In this document: positions 1 to 9,774 of the stretch, piece by piece | Layout of the letters: each line of letters begins with the position of its first letter | Position numbering within the stretch: the stretch's first letter is position 1 | From: CBDDGJ01 sp965199285 | GTDB lineage: Bacteria; Pseudomonadota; Alphaproteobacteria; RS24 | Length of the DNA: 64,000 nt | Assembly (NCBI GenBank): GCA_965199285.1 | Contig: OZ240687.1 | Span: forward strand, 1,798,001 to 1,862,000 | Direction of reading: 5' to 3' | Translations under genes and position numbers: made by a program | Notes under the pieces: model-generated | Databases searched by the model: none | What the model was told of the DNA's origin: nothing | The model's input: only the letters and a program-made list of their open reading frames with translations

Positions 1-1430
<1,430 letters not shown>

Positions 1431-1460
1431 GTTCTCATTTCCAATATTTGTGGCTTTATA

Positions 1461-1590
1461 TCGCTCACGCCTCTGTTTAATAAACAGGCAGCCTTCGGCA
1501 CGCCTGCGGGAGCTACGACGAAGTCGTTAGCGTGAGCGAAATAAGGTAAAAGAAAGGGACGTGACCACGTCCCCGACGAATCGTTTCGTC
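1461..1590 (+). other. 23S-5S spacer with processing stems
   Basis: The spacer between 23S and 5S carries no tRNA. It holds a perfect 10-bp inverted repeat (tcgctcacgc at 1461-1470, gcgtgagcga at 1530-1539), which could form a base-paired processing stem of the RNase III kind. Next come two short hairpins (1556-1573 and 1575-1590), the second followed by a run of C and six T. These look like precursor-processing or attenuator structures; the role is inferred. Confidence 0.5.
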
Positions 1591-1662
1591 GCCCCCTTTT
1601 TTAAGATAATGAGGAGGCATGGCACACAGTGCCATTGCCGTGAACGACAATCTGTATTGCGC

Positions 1663-1782
1663 CGACTTGGTGGCTATGGCGAAGCGCCTAAACCCGATCC
1701 CATCCCGAACTCGGCCGTTAAACGCTTCAGCGCCGATGGTACTGCATCTTAAGGTGTGGAAGAGTAGGACGCTGCCAGGTCT
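1663..1782 (+). rRNA. 5S ribosomal RNA
   Basis: This is a 5S rRNA of normal length. The core aacccgatcccatcccgaac at about 1691-1710 is the conserved loop B/C region, and the 5' end (gacttggtggc) pairs with the 3' end (gctgccaggtc) through G-U and Watson-Crick pairs. A further 9-bp perfect stem flanks it in the precursor (tctgtattg at 1651-1659 with caatacaga at 1786-1794). It follows 23S rRNA on the same strand and closes the rRNA operon; initiator tRNA, which often follows 5S in alphaproteobacteria, is not here but at 36670. Ends are accurate to about 2 bases. Confidence 0.93.
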
Positions 1783-1899
1783 GCCCAATACAGATTATAG
1801 TTTTCAACCAATAACCTAAAAACGAATAACCTAAATCAGATAAATCCCTTCTTTATATTCTTCCTTTTGCTTCAGTGCGCGGCTGATTTATTGTTTTAG

Positions 1900-1927
1900 T
1901 TTGCATGTCTCCGTTATGGGGTATAAT
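1900..1927 (+). promoter_or_regulatory. Sigma-70-type promoter of the 1966 lipoprotein gene
   Basis: A perfect TATAAT box lies at 1922-1927 with TTTGCA at 1900-1905, a spacing of 16. Transcription would begin near 1934, downstream of the TTG at 1930. This helps to decide the start of the next gene. Confidence 0.55.
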
Positions 1928-1965
1928 CTTTGTTTATTAATGCTTGTTGTATAAGAGGTACGAAA

Positions 1966-2301
1966 ATAAATAATAGTTATAAAATTTGTTTGTTTCTACT
2001 CATGTCACTATTTGTTGCGGGGTGTAGGCCAGCTTTGGTGCCGGGCGTTATTAATATAGACAAAACGTCTGATTCTCTCATAATGAGCGTCCAAAAGAAA
2101 AAATCTGATATAATAGATTGGCAGGCAGCTCAGGCTAAAGCACGAGCGCAATGCGAAAAGAGGGGATATTCTTCGGCCAAACCCCTGCCAGAAATACAAC
2201 AATCTTGTGTAGGCTTATCATATTATGCTGATGGCTATGGCGCGTATAGTAATTGCACAATTTTCCAAGTTAGACGCAAATATATTTGCGAAAGAAAATA
2301 G
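1966..2301 (+). CDS. Small predicted lipoprotein with probable ATA start
   Basis: The frame encodes a lipoprotein signal peptide: a short polar n-region with a lysine, a hydrophobic stretch, then the lipobox LFVAGC, so the mature protein would start at Cys20 and be membrane anchored. About 90 mature residues follow with several cysteines and no domain I recognise. The open frame extends upstream to TTG 1930, but the TATAAT box at 1922-1927 puts the transcript start after that codon. A ribosome site AGAGGT (1954-1959) lies six bases before the codon ATA at 1966, and translation from there gives an ideal signal peptide. TTG 1990 is the other possibility, but it would remove the n-region. An imperfect terminator follows. 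Function is unknown. Confidence 0.6.
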   Translation: MNNSYKICLFLLMSLFVAGCRPALVPGVINIDKTSDSLIMSVQKKKSDIIDWQAAQAKARAQCEKRGYSSAKPLPEIQQSCVGLSYYADGYGAYSNCTIFQVRRKYICERK

Positions 2302-2314
2302 AGTTTGATCTAAA

Positions 2315-2358
2315 GTAAGCGCGGCTACAAAGCGGTAGCGTTGCTTTACAGTTTTATT
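2315..2358 (+). terminator. Imperfect hairpin with T-rich tail
   Basis: Sequence gtaagcgcggctac (2315-2328) can pair, with an internal mismatch, to ggtagcgttgctttac (2334-2349), and a T-rich stretch (gttttatttta) follows. It sits directly after the lipoprotein stop and before the methyltransferase gene. Confidence 0.4.
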
Positions 2359-2380
2359 TTATCATGCTAGGCAAGCGCCT

Positions 2381-3223
2381 ATGGGGAACAAACATAAAAG
2401 CAGGTCGTTGCGGACGGCGATTGGGCGCAAGCTCAAAAAATGGCATTATCGCTTTTTGGCGGATGATATTATCCGCATCACCAAGCAATTTGATGACCAT
2501 ATTTTTACTTTTCCCTGTCATAACAGTGTTGGCGGCAGGCGGCTTTATAGCGGCAATGGCTATAATCGCGATGAAACCGAAATTATATTAGATGTTTTAC
2601 GGCAAGCGGGCGGATTTTCGCCCAATGCTATTGCGCTAGAGTTTGGGGGCAATATTGGCTCGCAAACGGTCTATTTTGCTTTGTCGAAATTGTTCCACAA
2701 AATCATCACGGTTGAGGCGGATGCGGTGAATGCCGATTTTCTACGCTGCAATGTGAGCGATAATGGGTTTACTGATATGGTGGAGGTAAAGCAAGTTGCG
2801 CTGGGGATGGAAGATGGCATGGTGACATTTTATCGCTCCCCCGATAATTATGGCGAACATTCTTTGCTCGCACAAGACTCTGCCATTGCCGTGCAAGTGC
2901 CGTGTCAATCATTGCAAAGCCTTATCACTGAAAGTAAAATTGATTTTAGCGATGTCGCCTTTATCTGGTCAGATTTAGAAGGCATGGATTATGAGGTATT
3001 TATGCAAGTGCTCACCTTTGGCGTGCCGCCTTTTTACTATTTGGAATTTAGCGCGAATTTGCGCAGTGCGGAAGATAATGATCGCTTTAAGCAAGCAATT
3101 TTTGCATCCTATCAAACGGTCTATCTCTCAAAAGGCGGGCGGCTAAGTCGCATTGGCATTGATGATATTCCTGCCGATCGGCAAACCAATCTCTTATTAT
3201 GCGATCCTATAATTAAGTCTTAG
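2381..3223 (+). CDS. FkbM-family methyltransferase
   Basis: This 280-residue protein has the layout of FkbM-type SAM-dependent methyltransferases. A SAM-binding motif I is seen at about residues 86-94 (ALEFGGNIG), an acidic end of beta-2 follows (TVEADAVN), and the family-typical segment near residue 190 (IWSDLEGMDYEVF) resembles the usual IKIDVEGhE motif, although the usual Lys is replaced. The family methylates small molecules, sugars or lipids; the substrate here cannot be told. Start ATG 2381 has only a weak ribosome site. It stands alone between the lipoprotein gene and the convergent nucleotidyltransferase-HEPN gene, without a surface-polysaccharide cluster. Confidence 0.8.
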   Translation: MGNKHKSRSLRTAIGRKLKKWHYRFLADDIIRITKQFDDHIFTFPCHNSVGGRRLYSGNGYNRDETEIILDVLRQAGGFSPNAIALEFGGNIGSQTVYFALSKLFHKIITVEADAVNADFLRCNVSDNGFTDMVEVKQVALGMEDGMVTFYRSPDNYGEHSLLAQDSAIAVQVPCQSLQSLITESKIDFSDVAFIWSDLEGMDYEVFMQVLTFGVPPFYYLEFSANLRSAEDNDRFKQAIFASYQTVYLSKGGRLSRIGIDDIPADRQTNLLLCDPIIKS

Positions 3224-3259
3224 TGACATGCGCCAAGAATTTTTCTAATTATATTGCTT

Positions 3260-4141
3260 TTAAATTTCTAGCCGTTTTTTACACGCTGCTTCGATGCGTT
3301 CATGCAATAGGGTGACGCGGGTGGTAAGCCAATCGAGATCTTCATGGGCGATCTCATAATGTTCCGAATAACGCGCTTCGACATAGGCGCGGCGCAACAA
3401 CTCAAACCGCCGCCGCGCCAATCGTGTATTGCGCGGCCAGACAGAGATTAAATCTGCATCAATATTCTCGGAGAGACTCCGTAATTTACCAATATGATGC
3501 GTATCCGGATTATAATGCGTGTGTACCAATAAAAACGCATTATAAGCATGTTCAGCAGCTTGGTGGAGCAGGAACGCGGCTAAATTATTCATTTTCTCTT
3601 CATCCGCAAAACTCTCTATTTTTAAGAAGTCTTGTGCTGTCGGAAATACTTTCTCAAAATGCTTTTGTGAAATAGTCACAAAGGCTTTCTCATCTATCAG
3701 CTTAGCTTCAAGCAGAGGTTTGCGACTGGCTTCATATAAGGCAATCCCCTGATCGCGAATATCAGAGAAAAAATACTGCCCCTCAGCCAGCATATCATTT
3801 ACATGCGCTAGGGGTTCAACTATCAAATCAACATCATGTTTGATGCCGGGATGATGCGCGAGGGTGGTTTCTGCTTGCTCCCAAAATTCAAAGTCGCAAA
3901 AGATTTGCGCGCTTACAATCACCAAAATATCAAAGTCACTCTTATAGCCGGTCTTTGTGTCTTCCACCCAATCCTCCCGCGCGAAAGAGCCGAATAGGAT
4001 AATTTTGACAATCTTGCCGCTTTGCTTTTTTAGTTGGGTTTTACCGGCGCGCGCGGCTTCAAATTCTTCGAGCAGGATTTTTGTAACAAGCTCTAATTCT
4101 TTTTGTCTTGCCGGTCGCAAATGGTCAAGTGAATCATTCAT
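3260..4141 (-). CDS. Nucleotidyltransferase-HEPN fusion protein, copy 1
   Basis: The 293-residue protein joins an MNT-type minimal nucleotidyltransferase domain (about residues 40-140) to a HEPN domain (about 150-290). The nucleotidyltransferase signature is complete by eye: GSFARE, then DFDILV, with a third acidic position in DVDLIV. The HEPN half has the helical segment FLLHQAAEHAYNAFLL and the terminal motif YVEARYSEHYEI; the RNase motif R-x(4-6)-H is not clearly present, so RNase activity is doubtful. MNT and HEPN pairs are often toxin-antitoxin systems in which the MNT part modifies the HEPN part; the fused form is poorly understood. ATG 4141 is chosen because homology with the second copy (12158-13039) begins exactly there. 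The first 749 bases of the two copies appear identical. It follows bolA with no good ribosome site. Confidence 0.85.
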   Translation of the reverse strand: MNDSLDHLRPARQKELELVTKILLEEFEAARAGKTQLKKQSGKIVKIILFGSFAREDWVEDTKTGYKSDFDILVIVSAQIFCDFEFWEQAETTLAHHPGIKHDVDLIVEPLAHVNDMLAEGQYFFSDIRDQGIALYEASRKPLLEAKLIDEKAFVTISQKHFEKVFPTAQDFLKIESFADEEKMNNLAAFLLHQAAEHAYNAFLLVHTHYNPDTHHIGKLRSLSENIDADLISVWPRNTRLARRRFELLRRAYVEARYSEHYEIAHEDLDWLTTRVTLLHERIEAACKKRLEI

Positions 4142-4155
4142 AAGCAAAAAGAGGT

Positions 4156-4392
4156 TTAATCCTGCTCAGGCGGGCTGGTTTGCACCGCCAGCGCGTGCAA
4201 GGCATCGCCCATGCCTTTAATCGCATCATAAACCATTTGATGTTGCTGTATGCGGGTTTTGCCAATAAATGCTGATGATATAATGCGCGCCGCATAATGG
4301 TCGCCATCGCCGCGTAAATCGGTAATCTCAACAATTGCATCGGGCAAGGCTTGTTTGATTTGGGCTTCAATTTCACCGGCGGACATGGGCAT
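4156..4392 (-). CDS. bolA: BolA-family protein
   Basis: A 78-residue BolA/YrbA-type protein. The family works with monothiol glutaredoxins (Grx4/GrxD) in iron-sulfur cluster handling and iron sensing. The conserved elements are visible: an N-terminal helix (EIEAQIKQALPDA), the central strand with GDGDHYAARIIS, and the helix-turn segment with H near QQHQMVYDAIKG. The ORF lies two bases after purL on the same strand, the usual place in alphaproteobacteria, where grxD normally follows. Here the nucleotidyltransferase-HEPN gene follows instead and no grxD is seen in the window. Confidence 0.9.
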   Translation of the reverse strand: MPMSAGEIEAQIKQALPDAIVEITDLRGDGDHYAARIISSAFIGKTRIQQHQMVYDAIKGMGDALHALAVQTSPPEQD

Positions 4393-4394
4393 GG

Positions 4395-6671
4395 CTAATC
4401 ATCCCCCATAAATTCAGGAAACCAGCTCTCATGCGCATGGCGTAAATCCGCTATTGCGACAGATAATCCATCTTCACTGATAAGCGATTTTCCCTCTGTG
4501 GTTCCAATTTGCATAATCTCTATGTTAGCGGTTTTCGCCGCTAGGGTAAAGGCATCAACATTGGTAGGCGCAAGGCTCACCACATAGCGCGCTTGGTCTT
4601 CACCAAACCAAAACCCGTGCGGGGTGGTTGGGCTGGCGATTAATTTTGCCCCCATATTGCTGGCAAGCGCCATTTCAGCAAGCGCAATCAGTAACCCCCC
4701 ATCGCTCACATCATGCGCCGCACTGATGGTATTTTGGCTGATTTGCTGGCGTAAAAAATCACCATTTTCACGCTCATGGGTTAAGTTCACCGGCGGCGCT
4801 TCACCCAAATCCCCAGATCCCAAATCCCCAGAGCCCAAATCCCCAGAGCCCAAATCCCCAGAGCCCAAATCCCCAGAGCCCAAATCCTCAGCGCCCAAAT
4901 AATCGCGCAAATAAAGCGAGCAGCCAATATGGTCGGTAGCCGTGCCGATTACAAAAATATACTCCCCTTCCGCCTTAAAGGGAATTGTCACCGCTTGGGT
5001 ATAATCTTTGATGAGACCAACCCCGCCAATCGCAGGAGTTGGCAGAATGCCGCTGCCATTGGTTTCATTATAAAGCGACACATTGCCGGAGACGATGGGG
5101 AAATTAAGGGCGCGCGCTGCCTCTCCCATACCGTTAATCGCGTCCACAAATTGCCCCATAATTTCAGGCCGTTGCGGATTGCCAAAATTCAAGCAATTTG
5201 TGATGGCAAGCGGGGTTGCGCCACAAGCGGTGATATTGCGCCAGCATTCAGCAACCGCTTGTTTTGCCCCCTCAATCGGATTGGCAAAGACATAGCGTGG
5301 GGTCACATCGGTGCTGATTGCCAGTGCTTTTTTGGTATTGTGAACCCGCACCAGCGCTGCATCCCCCCCCGGATGGGCAAGCGTATCGCCCATCACCATG
5401 TGATCATATTGTTCCCATATCCAGCGCCGTGAGCATAATTCAGGGCTCGCCAGCATCTGCAATAACACATGATTTAGATTATCTGGCGCGGCAATATCCG
5501 CCGCCCTGATTTTTGTCGCCGCCGGTGTCGGTTGATGCGGGCGGTCATATAATGGCGCATCATTGGCAAGGGGACCGAGCGGCATATCGGCAACCACCTG
5601 CCCTTGATGTTTAATCACCATCCGCTTGCTATCGGTTAAAATGCCAACCACAGAAAAATCAATCTCCCAACGTTCGAAAATTGCCCGCGCCTGCGCTTCA
5701 CATTCGGGCTTGATAATCATCAGCATGCGCTCTTGGCTTTCAGATAACAGCATTTCAAAAGGCTGCATGGCGTGTTCGCGGCATGGCACTTTATCAAGGT
5801 CAAGCTCAATGCCCACCCCGCCCTTATCTGCCATTTCAACCGATGAAGAGGTCAGCCCCGCCGCGCCCATATCTTGGATGGCAATAATCGCATCCGATGC
5901 CATGAGTTCAAGGCACGCTTCCAGCAAGCGTTTTTCGGCAAATGGGTCGCCCACTTGCACGGTCGGGCGCTGCTCTTGTGAATCATCATCAAAATCTTTT
6001 GATGCCATTGTCGCGCCGTGAATCCCATCGCGGCCGGTTTTGGACCCAACATAAACCACTGGCGCCCCGATTTGGCTGGCGGCGGCGTAAAAAATATTAT
6101 CCTTGCGTGCCAACCCAACGCACATGGCATTGACCAGAATATTGCCATTATAGCTTTTGTCAAAATTCACCTCGCCGCCCACCGTCGGCACGCCCATGCA
6201 ATTACCATAGCCGCCAATCCCTTCGACAACGCCAGAAACCAAATGACGGGTTTTGGGATGCGCCGCTTCGCCAAATCTCAACGCATTCATATTGGCGATG
6301 GGGCGCGCGCCCATTGTAAACACATCGCGCATAATGCCGCCAACGCCGGTTGCCGCACCTTGATAGGGTTCAATAAAAGAGGGGTGATTATGGCTTTCCA
6401 TTTTGAAAATCGCCGCATCGCCATCGCCAATATCAATCACGCCAGCATTTTCGCCCGGCCCTTGAATGACTTGTTCGCCCTCTGTCGGTAGGGTTTTTAA
6501 GTGCAAGCGCGATGATTTATAAGAGCAATGTTCTGACCACATGACCGAAAAAACGCTTAGCTCGGTATAATTGGGGGCGCGCCCCATATGCTGCTTAATC
6601 ATCTCATATTCATCATCCGATAGACCAAGTTCGGCGATAATTTCGTGGCTTATGGGGGGGGTATGGCTCAT
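4395..6671 (-). CDS. purL: Phosphoribosylformylglycinamidine synthase subunit PurL
   Basis: Large subunit of FGAM synthase, which turns FGAR, ATP and glutamine-derived ammonia into FGAM in purine synthesis, acting with PurS and PurQ. The 758-residue length fits the short PurL type, not the single-chain enzyme. N-terminal IIAELGLSDDEYEMI, the segment MWSEHCSYKSSR, the glycine-rich GPGENAGVIDIGDGDA and the second-half QYDHMVMGDT are all typical. The gene overlaps purQ by four bases. A 15-bp tandem repeat (4806-4895) adds a run of Gly-Ser-Gly-Asp-Leu units at about residues 593-622, just before the last catalytic-fold segment (AAHDVSDGGL); this is probably a surface loop. The rest of the chain looks intact. 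Confidence 0.96.
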   Translation of the reverse strand: MSHTPPISHEIIAELGLSDDEYEMIKQHMGRAPNYTELSVFSVMWSEHCSYKSSRLHLKTLPTEGEQVIQGPGENAGVIDIGDGDAAIFKMESHNHPSFIEPYQGAATGVGGIMRDVFTMGARPIANMNALRFGEAAHPKTRHLVSGVVEGIGGYGNCMGVPTVGGEVNFDKSYNGNILVNAMCVGLARKDNIFYAAASQIGAPVVYVGSKTGRDGIHGATMASKDFDDDSQEQRPTVQVGDPFAEKRLLEACLELMASDAIIAIQDMGAAGLTSSSVEMADKGGVGIELDLDKVPCREHAMQPFEMLLSESQERMLMIIKPECEAQARAIFERWEIDFSVVGILTDSKRMVIKHQGQVVADMPLGPLANDAPLYDRPHQPTPAATKIRAADIAAPDNLNHVLLQMLASPELCSRRWIWEQYDHMVMGDTLAHPGGDAALVRVHNTKKALAISTDVTPRYVFANPIEGAKQAVAECWRNITACGATPLAITNCLNFGNPQRPEIMGQFVDAINGMGEAARALNFPIVSGNVSLYNETNGSGILPTPAIGGVGLIKDYTQAVTIPFKAEGEYIFVIGTATDHIGCSLYLRDYLGAEDLGSGDLGSGDLGSGDLGSGDLGSGDLGEAPPVNLTHERENGDFLRQQISQNTISAAHDVSDGGLLIALAEMALASNMGAKLIASPTTPHGFWFGEDQARYVVSLAPTNVDAFTLAAKTANIEIMQIGTTEGKSLISEDGLSVAIADLRHAHESWFPEFMGDD
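4806..4900 (-). repeat. 15-bp tandem repeat inside purL
   Basis: Six head-to-tail 15-bp units (plus strand caaatccccagagcc) run from 4806 to 4895, followed by a five-base partial unit. Four inner units are identical and the outer two carry one or two changes. Since 15 is a multiple of three, gain or loss of units keeps the purL frame and only changes the number of GSGDL blocks. Confidence 0.95.
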
Positions 6672-7330
6672 GCGATTATCTCGGCGAGGTTTTCGAATAG
6701 ACGCTTGCCATCTTCACCACCTAGAGCCGCTTCTGCCCGCCGTTCGGGATGTGGCATCATCCCCAATACATTGCCTTGCGCGTTAAAAATGCCGGCAATA
6801 TTGGCTTGTGAGCCATTGGGATTATCATCATAGGTAAAGGCAATCTGGTCATTATCTTGTAATTGTTTTAGCGTGCCATTATCGGCAAAATAATTGCCAT
6901 CATGATGCGCGACGGGGATGGTGATGCTCTCTCCCTTTTTATATTTATCAGTAAACGGCGAAAGCGTGCGCTGGACGGTGAGATTGACATTTTTGCAGAT
7001 AAATTTGAGGTTTTTATTACGCATTAAAACGCCCGGTAATAATCCACATTCGGTGAGAATCTGAAACCCATTACACACGCCCATGACGGGCGTGCCAGCG
7101 TGAGCGCGTTTGATGACTTCGCGCATGATCGGGCTATTGGCGGCCATCGCGCCGCAGCGCAAATAATCGCCATAAGAAAATCCCCCCGGTAAAATAATCG
7201 CATCACAAGCGGGCAAATCGCTATCCCCATGCCAGACCATAAGAGGGGGGCTAGAGCAAGCCGCCGCGATAGAGACTTGCATATCGCGGTCACAATTTGA
7301 TCCAGGAAAAACAATAATCGCGGCAGGCAT
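6668..7330 (-). CDS. purQ: Phosphoribosylformylglycinamidine synthase subunit PurQ
   Basis: Class I glutamine amidotransferase subunit of FGAM synthase, 220 residues, supplying ammonia to PurL. The nucleophile elbow GVCNGFQ (Cys near residue 86), the oxyanion region LPGGFSYGDYLRCG and the C-terminal His-Glu pair in MMPHPER are all present. It begins with VFPGSNCDRD, typical of PurQ. Its stop overlaps the purL start by four bases, and purS lies seven bases upstream, so the three subunits should be co-translated. Confidence 0.97.
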   Translation of the reverse strand: MPAAIIVFPGSNCDRDMQVSIAAACSSPPLMVWHGDSDLPACDAIILPGGFSYGDYLRCGAMAANSPIMREVIKRAHAGTPVMGVCNGFQILTECGLLPGVLMRNKNLKFICKNVNLTVQRTLSPFTDKYKKGESITIPVAHHDGNYFADNGTLKQLQDNDQIAFTYDDNPNGSQANIAGIFNAQGNVLGMMPHPERRAEAALGGEDGKRLFENLAEIIA

Positions 7331-7337
7331 TGCGGGG

Positions 7338-7580
7338 CTACTCTATTAACTCAATTTCATAATTTTCAATGACAGTATTTGCCAATAATTGCTCACACAT
7401 GGCAGTGATTTTTTCATGCGCGGTTTTGCGGTCAGTCTCGCTAAGCGATAATTCGATGAGCTTGCCTTGCCGCACCTCTTCCACATCATCATGCCCCAAA
7501 TGCGCCAATGCGGTTTCTATCGCTTTTCCTTGCGGGTCAAGAACCCCGAATTTCAGATTAATAAAAATGCGTGCTTTCAT
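7338..7580 (-). CDS. purS: Phosphoribosylformylglycinamidine synthase subunit PurS
   Basis: The 80-residue small subunit that bridges PurL and PurQ. It has the typical start KARIFINLKFGVLDPQGKAIETAL and the end CEQLLANTVIENYEI. It overlaps purC by four bases upstream and precedes purQ. Its presence agrees with the short form of PurL seen here. Confidence 0.95.
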   Translation of the reverse strand: MKARIFINLKFGVLDPQGKAIETALAHLGHDDVEEVRQGKLIELSLSETDRKTAHEKITAMCEQLLANTVIENYEIELIE

Positions 7581-8299
7581 GTCACCAATCCTAGCCTTTG
7601 CGCGACTTCATGATAGGCTTCGGTAAGCCCGCCCAAATCTTCCCGAAACCGATCCTTATCCATTTTCTTGCCGGTCTCAATATCCCACAGCCTACAGCTA
7701 TCGGGGCTTATTTCATCTGCCAAAATAATCCGCATGTCTGTGTCTGTTTTATGGCGGCCAAATTCCAGCTTAAAATCAACCAGCTCAATACCAATATCTT
7801 GAAACAATTCGCTCATAAATTCATTAATCCGCAACGCATAAGAAGACATATCAGCCAGCTCAGCCGATGATGCCCAATCAAATGCCTCAATATGATTTTC
7901 ACTCACCAGCGGGTCGCCAAGCGCATCATCCTTATAATAATATTCAACCAATGGGCGGGCAAGCCGCGCGCCTTGCGTAAGCCCCAAGCGCTTCACCAAT
8001 GAGCCAGCGGCAATATTGCGGACAACCACTTCAAGCGGCACAATCTCAACCTCATGCACAAGCTGCTCGCGCATATTAAGGGTCTCGATATAATGGGTCG
8101 GAATGCCAATCTCGCCAAGACGGGAAAATAAATATTCAGAAATGCGGCAATTTAACACGCCCTTACCGTCAATCACATCATGCTTTTGATTGTTAAAAGC
8201 GGTCGCATCATCTTTGAAATATTGCACAAGGGTTCCGGCTTCTGTTCCTGCAAACAAAACTTTGGCTTTTCCCTCATAAATCTGGTGCCGCTTCATCAT
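7577..8299 (-). CDS. purC: SAICAR synthetase PurC
   Basis: Phosphoribosylaminoimidazole-succinocarboxamide synthase, 240 residues, which joins aspartate to CAIR with ATP. The start IYEGKAKVLF, the segment VVRNIAAGSLVKRLG and the motif DFKLEFGRH, followed by DEISPDSCRLWD, are diagnostic. The ORF opens with two ATG codons at 8299 and 8296; AGGAAGTGAGATG places a ribosome site just before them. It lies 34 bases after purB and overlaps purS by four bases, so purB-C-S-Q-L-bolA reads as one operon. Confidence 0.97.
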   Translation of the reverse strand: MMKRHQIYEGKAKVLFAGTEAGTLVQYFKDDATAFNNQKHDVIDGKGVLNCRISEYLFSRLGEIGIPTHYIETLNMREQLVHEVEIVPLEVVVRNIAAGSLVKRLGLTQGARLARPLVEYYYKDDALGDPLVSENHIEAFDWASSAELADMSSYALRINEFMSELFQDIGIELVDFKLEFGRHKTDTDMRIILADEISPDSCRLWDIETGKKMDKDRFREDLGGLTEAYHEVAQRLGLVT

Positions 8300-8333
8300 C
8301 TCACTTCCTTATGAGCTGTGCTATCATGATTCC

Positions 8334-9620
8334 TTAATTAAAAACGCGGTCAAAAATTGTATCCACATGTTTGAAGTGATAATCAAGGTCAAACAGAGCC
8401 TCTAAATCTGCATCCGATAAAATCACCTCTTTATCTGCTTTTAGAAGCTCAAGAAATTGCCCTTCGCCGCGCCAGACGGGCATGGCATTACGTTGCACCA
8501 GCCGATAGGCATCTTCGCGCGAAATGCCAGCTTGGGTGAGCGCCAAAAGCACGCGCTGCGAGTGGATAAGCCCGCCCAAATGGTCGAGGTTTTTTTGCAT
8601 ATTTTCTGGATAGACCACCAGATTTGACATCACATTGGTTAAGCGCGTAAGCGCGAAATCAAGCGTTATGGTGGCATCGGGGCCAATCATCCGCTCAACT
8701 GAAGAATGGGAAATATCGCGTTCATGCCAGAGCGCAACATTTTCCATCGCTGGCAGTGCCATGCCGCGCACCAGCCGCGCCAAGCCGGTTAGATTTTCGG
8801 TCAAAACCGGATTGCGCTTATGCGGCATGGCGGATGAGCCTTTTTGCCCTTCGGAAAAATATTCTTCCGCTTCCAAAACCTCGGTGCGCTGTAAATGCCG
8901 TATCTCAACGGCCAGACGCTCAATCGAAGAGGCAATCACGCCCAAAGTTGCAAAAAACATAGCATGTCGGTCGCGCGGGATAATTTGGGTTGAAACCGGC
9001 TCAATCGCCAGCCCCATTTTGGTGGCAACATGCGCTTCAACACGGGGGTCAATATTAGCAAATGTACCCACCGCGCCGGAAATGGCACAGGTCGCAATTT
9101 CCGCCCGCGCCGACATCAGCCGCGCCCGATTGCGGTCAAATTCGGCATAGGCTTGCGCGAGTTTCACCCCAAAAGTGAGCGGTTCGGCGTGAATACCATG
9201 TGAGCGTCCAATTGTTGGGGTCATTTTATGTTCTAACGCCCGTGTTTTAAAGGTATCCAAAAGCGCATCCATATCTGCCAGTAAAATATCCGCCGCGCGG
9301 CTGAGCTGCACATTAAAACATGTATCCAATATATCCGAGCTGGTCATGCCTTGATGGACGAAGCGCGCCTCTTCGCCAACATGTTCTGACAGGCTGGTGA
9401 GAAAGGCAATCACGTCATGCTTTACCTCACGCTCGATCTCATTAATCCGGTCAACATCAAAGCCGCCGCGCGCCCGCACGGCTTTTGCCGCTTCTGCTGG
9501 CACAATGCCAATCTCAACCATCGCATCAAGCGCATGTGTCTCAATCTCTAACCAGATCGAATATTTACTTTGATCTGTCCAAATGTCGGTCAGTTCAGGC
9601 CGCGCATAGCGAGGAATCAT
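8334..9620 (-). CDS. purB: Adenylosuccinate lyase
   Basis: PurB, 428 residues, cleaves fumarate from SAICAR and from adenylosuccinate. The fumarase/aspartase superfamily signature is clear (SSAMPHKRNP near residue 265), with the first active-site region TSSDILDT and the His in GRSHGIHAEP. ATG 9620 has a good ribosome site (AAGGAGA, seven bases upstream). It is the first gene of the purine operon; the 150 bases upstream separate it from radC on the same strand. Confidence 0.96.
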   Translation of the reverse strand: MIPRYARPELTDIWTDQSKYSIWLEIETHALDAMVEIGIVPAEAAKAVRARGGFDVDRINEIEREVKHDVIAFLTSLSEHVGEEARFVHQGMTSSDILDTCFNVQLSRAADILLADMDALLDTFKTRALEHKMTPTIGRSHGIHAEPLTFGVKLAQAYAEFDRNRARLMSARAEIATCAISGAVGTFANIDPRVEAHVATKMGLAIEPVSTQIIPRDRHAMFFATLGVIASSIERLAVEIRHLQRTEVLEAEEYFSEGQKGSSAMPHKRNPVLTENLTGLARLVRGMALPAMENVALWHERDISHSSVERMIGPDATITLDFALTRLTNVMSNLVVYPENMQKNLDHLGGLIHSQRVLLALTQAGISREDAYRLVQRNAMPVWRGEGQFLELLKADKEVILSDADLEALFDLDYHFKHVDTIFDRVFN

Positions 9621-9774
9621 GACAAGGTCTCCTTTTTTCTAGACAGGGGCTAGATTTATATAAGCCATTGTTTTTACATCTCTATTTATTGAGGTGCGGA
9701 AACAATATCGTATCCACAATGCTATAGCAAATTGCCAGATTCGGGTAAAGACATATAGCCCCTGAAAATGGGGA

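Noticed and set aside
3260..4141. Insertion sequence or transposon ends around the HEPN copies
   Set aside because: Sequences outside the two coding regions are unrelated and no terminal inverted repeats or transposase were seen; only the gene itself is duplicated.
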